The notes under the pieces are model-generated. The model saw nothing but the letters and a program-made list of their open reading frames with translations, searched no databases and had not been told where the DNA came from. Positions 6,722-7,199 of a stretch of DNA of 7,199 nucleotides are shown here, in pieces. The translations under genes were made by a program, and so were the position numbers. The first letter of the stretch is position 1, and the number at the start of each line of letters is the position of its first letter. Source of the stretch: CAYPLH01 sp964411505 (GTDB lineage Bacteria; Bacillota; Clostridia; CAYPLH01; DUMO01); the NCBI GenBank assembly GCA_964411505.1, contig CAYPLH010000106.1:1-7199 (forward strand), in the 5' to 3' direction.

Positions 6722-6895
6722 TTATTTCTTTTTTATTCTTGGATCTTTCGGCTTTTGGGCATCTGCCGGAATCACCCACATATTTCCTACTTTTCTTGCT
6801 CCATCAATCCTATTTTGAGTACATAAAACTTGTACTCTCTTGTGGGAGATACCCCACTTTTTTGCTACTTCTGATATGCTTAACAAGTTTTCCAT
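6722..6895 (-). CDS. Small excisionase-like (MerR-type) helix-turn-helix protein
   Basis: This 57-residue DNA-binding protein has the winged-helix layout of excisionase/HTH_17 proteins. The helix-turn-helix is at residues 6-25 (SISEVAKKWGISHKRVQVLC). A wing follows at 28-43 ending in GNMWVIP, then a basic tail rich in Lys and Pro. Such proteins bend or mark DNA for recombinases or act as small regulators in integrative elements. The start ATG at 6895 has AAGGTGA five bases upstream. An upstream in-frame ATG at 6937 is excluded in practice because it lies inside the promoter spacer. The gene is first in the operon, ahead of the sigma factor. Its closest context is mobile-element regulation rather than sugar uptake. 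I judge the fold call firm and the specific role open. Confidence 0.85.
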   Translation of the reverse strand: MENLLSISEVAKKWGISHKRVQVLCTQNRIDGARKVGNMWVIPADAQKPKDPRIKKK

Positions 6896-6900
6896 AACAC

Positions 6901-6907
6901 TCACCTT
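6901..6907 (-). promoter_or_regulatory. Ribosome binding site that fixes the HTH gene start
   Basis: AAGGTGA on the - strand lies five bases before the ATG at 6895. There is no comparable site before the alternative ATG at 6937. Confidence 0.7.
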
Positions 6908-6925
6908 CAATAACAGAATAACTAC

Positions 6926-6954
6926 ATTATATTCCATTTCATGAATAGTTGCAA
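6926..6954 (-). promoter_or_regulatory. Sigma-A-type promoter of the operon
   Basis: On the - strand TTGCAA (6954-6949) is followed after exactly 17 bases by a perfect TATAAT (6931-6926). Transcription should begin near 6919, giving a leader of about 24 bases before the HTH gene. It is the best promoter in the window and can drive all four operon genes. Confidence 0.8.
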
Positions 6955-6962
6955 GAAAAAAC

Positions 6963-6981
6963 CTTATATTTATGTTATAAG
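6963..6981. repeat. Inverted repeat just upstream of the operon promoter; possible operator
   Basis: CTTATA (6963-6968) and TATAAG (6976-6981) flank seven bases, starting eight bases upstream of the -35 box. A second small inverted repeat, ACTAT-GAT-ATAGT, lies at 7035-7047. Either could be a binding site for the small helix-turn-helix protein. Both are short and AT-rich, so chance is possible. Confidence 0.3.
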
Positions 6982-7149
6982 TTAAATTTTATTGTCGAAT
7001 ACAAGCATCTTTTAACATGTGTGCTTTAGTAGAAACTATGATATAGTGATGTTTTCGCTTTTTTCAATTTTTAATCCTATAGTTATCAATTCAATACTCT
7101 ATACACATTTGATAAAAATGGTAGGTGTTTTTTTCTCCGCAAAATCTGT
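6982..7149. other. AT-rich region upstream of the operon, no gene seen
   Basis: This is non-coding between the operon control region and the helicase junction. It contains the small inverted repeat at 7035-7047. No terminator, RNA gene or convincing + strand promoter is visible. Confidence 0.5.
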
Positions 7150-7199
7150 CCTTCCGATCTCGAGCAACGTGCCGGAAGAATTATTCGTCAAGGCAATCT
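7150..7199 (+). pseudogene. 5'-truncated SNF2-type helicase gene fragment (motif VI), running off the window
   Basis: The last 50 bases encode P-S-D-L-E-Q-R-A-G-R-I-I-R-Q-G-N. This is motif VI of superfamily 2 helicases, where the QRxGRxxRQG arginines contact ATP. In the large helicase or helicase-methylase proteins of Clostridia integrative elements the preceding residues are typically '(V)PWRPSD'. Here the match begins at Pro-Ser-Asp, and the codons before it (FFLRKIC) do not fit the family. Motifs I-V are absent. Hand-counted GC is 25/50 in this piece against 15/50 in the 50 bases before it, which marks a junction at about 7149/7150. No start codon or ribosome site precedes it in frame. 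The rest of the gene should lie to the right. Confidence 0.7.

Noticed and set aside
7118..7199. ATG-initiated frame beginning MVGVFFSAKS running off the right edge
   Set aside because: It is in a different frame from the unmistakable helicase motif VI and has no ribosome site of its own.
1..7199. CRISPR array, tRNA or rRNA genes
   Set aside because: No regularly spaced repeats, cloverleaf arms with CCA-type ends, or rRNA-like conserved blocks were found on either strand.

Overview
The window reads as a stretch of low-GC Firmicutes DNA, most likely from a Clostridia-type gut or anaerobe genome. The evidence is the AT-rich coding sequence, purine-rich Shine-Dalgarno sites, GTG and TTG starts, a Clostridia-style large serine recombinase and small mobile-element regulators. 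It is an accessory patchwork in which pieces of integrative elements abut a carbohydrate ABC-transporter operon.

Left part (1-2143, + strand): the last 58 codons of a small helical protein of unknown function, a hairpin terminator (216-254), a leader containing a palindrome centred on GA (327-338), then an intact 574-residue large serine recombinase of the TndX/TnpX type. Its terminator overlaps its own stop codon.

Middle (2119-2632): no intact gene. On the - strand there are two decayed coding remnants. One is a serine-recombinase catalytic-domain fragment with an in-frame TGA where a Trp is expected. The other is a frameshifted stretch that resembles DUF2971 proteins. An AT-rich spacer and a - strand terminator follow.

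Transporter operon (6954 down to 2574, - strand): a good sigma-A-type promoter drives, in order, a 57-residue excisionase-like helix-turn-helix protein, an ECF-type sigma factor, a lipoprotein sugar-binding protein, and a 581-residue permease that joins the two usually separate MalF-like and MalG-like subunits in one chain. No ATPase gene is present. However, the last ~60 residues of the sigma-factor frame look like the C-terminal (TOBE) tail of a MalK/UgpC/MsmX-type ATPase. The simplest reading is that an ATPase gene once preceded the binding-protein gene and that a deletion or insertion fused its 3' end in frame to the sigma gene.

Right edge (7150-7199, + strand): an abrupt rise in GC and the helicase motif VI sequence QRAGRIIRQGN, with no upstream helicase sequence in frame. 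This is the 5'-truncated start of a large SNF2-type helicase gene of the kind carried by integrative elements, and it marks a rearrangement junction.

If the operon works, the two regulators control a lipoprotein-dependent sugar or oligosaccharide importer that must borrow an ATPase encoded elsewhere. The substrate cannot be read from the sequence.
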